DNA of 64,000 bases, from NCBI GenBank assembly GCA_020152595.1, contig JAIGNY010001807.1:1190161-1254160 (forward strand). The letters run 5' to 3'. Positions within the stretch are counted from its first letter, which is position 1, and every line of letters begins with the position of its first letter. The position numbers and the translations under genes were made by a program. The notes under the pieces are model-generated. The model was not told the DNA's origin. It did no database searches and saw only the letters and a program-made list of their open reading frames with translations. The stretch is from Chiridota heheva (Eukaryota; Echinodermata; Holothuroidea; Apodida; Chiridotidae). Below are positions 63,205 through 64,000 of this stretch, piece by piece.

Positions 63205-64000
63205 TCATTAGAAAGATCCAAGAATGACTATTTACGTTAGAATGGTCCAGGAATGAACATTTACGTTAGAAAGGTCCAAGAATGAACTTTATGTTACAAA
63301 GGTCTAAGAATTAACTTTTATCTTAGAATGGTCCAAGAATGAACATTTATGCTAGAAAGATCTAATGATGACCATTTATGTTAAAATGGTCCAAGAATGT
63401 TTTATGTCAGAAAGGTCCAAGAATGAACATTTATGTTAGAAAGGTATAAAAATGAACATCTATGTTAGAAAAGCCTAACAATAAACATTTCTGTTACAAA
63501 GGTCCAAGAATAAACATTTATGCTAGAAAGGTCTAAGAATGAACATTTATGTTAGAAAGGTCTAAGAATGAACATTTATGTTAGAAAGGTCTTAGAATAA
63601 ATGTTTATATTTGAAAGGTCCAAGAATGAATGTTTAGGTCCAAGAATGAACATTTATGTTAGAAAGGTCTTAGAATGAACATTTATGTTAGAAAGGTCTT
63701 AGAATGAACATATATGTTAGAAAGGTCTTAGAATGAACATTTATGTTAGAAAGGTCTTAGAATGAATATTTATGTTAGAAAGGTCTTAGAATGAACATTT
63801 GTGTTAGAAAGGTCTTAGAATGATTGTTTATATTGGAAAGGTCCAAAATGAACATTTATGTCCAAGAATGAACATTTATGTTACAAAGGTCTTAGAATGA
63901 ATGTTTATGTTGGAAAAGTCAAATATAGATATTTACGTTAGAATTGTCCAAGAATAAGCATAGGTTCAATGGACATTTATGTTAGAAAGACCTATAAACC
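63205..64000. repeat. Minisatellite, 29-bp unit, runs off the window
   Basis: Unit GAATGAACATTTATGTTAGA then AAGGTCTTA/AAGGTCCAA, about 26 copies, the middle ones most alike and the left ones most changed. Continues past 64000. Confidence 0.95.

Overview
This is eukaryotic genomic DNA. It is AT-rich, has GT-AG introns and is crowded with minisatellites, tRNA-derived SINEs, short inverted-repeat elements and broken transposon genes. The two real genes are animal genes. Repeat content and protein divergence suggest a marine invertebrate, perhaps a deuterostome such as an echinoderm or hemichordate; the phylum is inference only.

Layout. Positions 1-34703 carry, on the + strand, sixteen coding exons of COG4 (conserved oligomeric Golgi complex subunit 4). 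The first 80-90 residues lie upstream of the window. The window codes about 696 residues through the C-terminus and stop at 34703, and every splice phase agrees, so the gene looks intact. Its introns hold a ~300-bp tandem array (1-1030), a 2.1-kb array of a 40-bp unit, a pair of 550-bp direct repeats resembling LTRs (7076-9965), a jockey/I-like ORF1 remnant, a degenerate THAP-containing transposon, several SINE-like units and about ten other arrays.

From 34704 to 48991 lies the interval between two convergent genes. It contains the probable COG4 3' UTR (with a 25-bp array), a composite inverted-repeat element, two foldback elements (one enclosing a 1.45-kb array of a 34-bp unit), a hammerhead-ribozyme-like motif and a 3-kb array whose unit length shifts from 15 to 16 to 13 bp. 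From 60520 down to 48992, on the - strand, six exons code a 521-residue protein whose C-terminal coiled coil resembles ENTR1 (endosome-associated trafficking regulator 1, formerly SDCCAG3). Both genes serve vesicle traffic (COG4 Golgi tethering, ENTR1 endosomal sorting), but nothing here shows they are co-regulated. Positions 60521-64000 show no gene and end inside another array.

Most unusual observation: two COG4 introns (after the exons ending at 14734 and 26003) carry tandem arrays whose unit copies the 3' end of the preceding exon together with its 5' splice site. The result is a series of decoy donors directly downstream of the real one.
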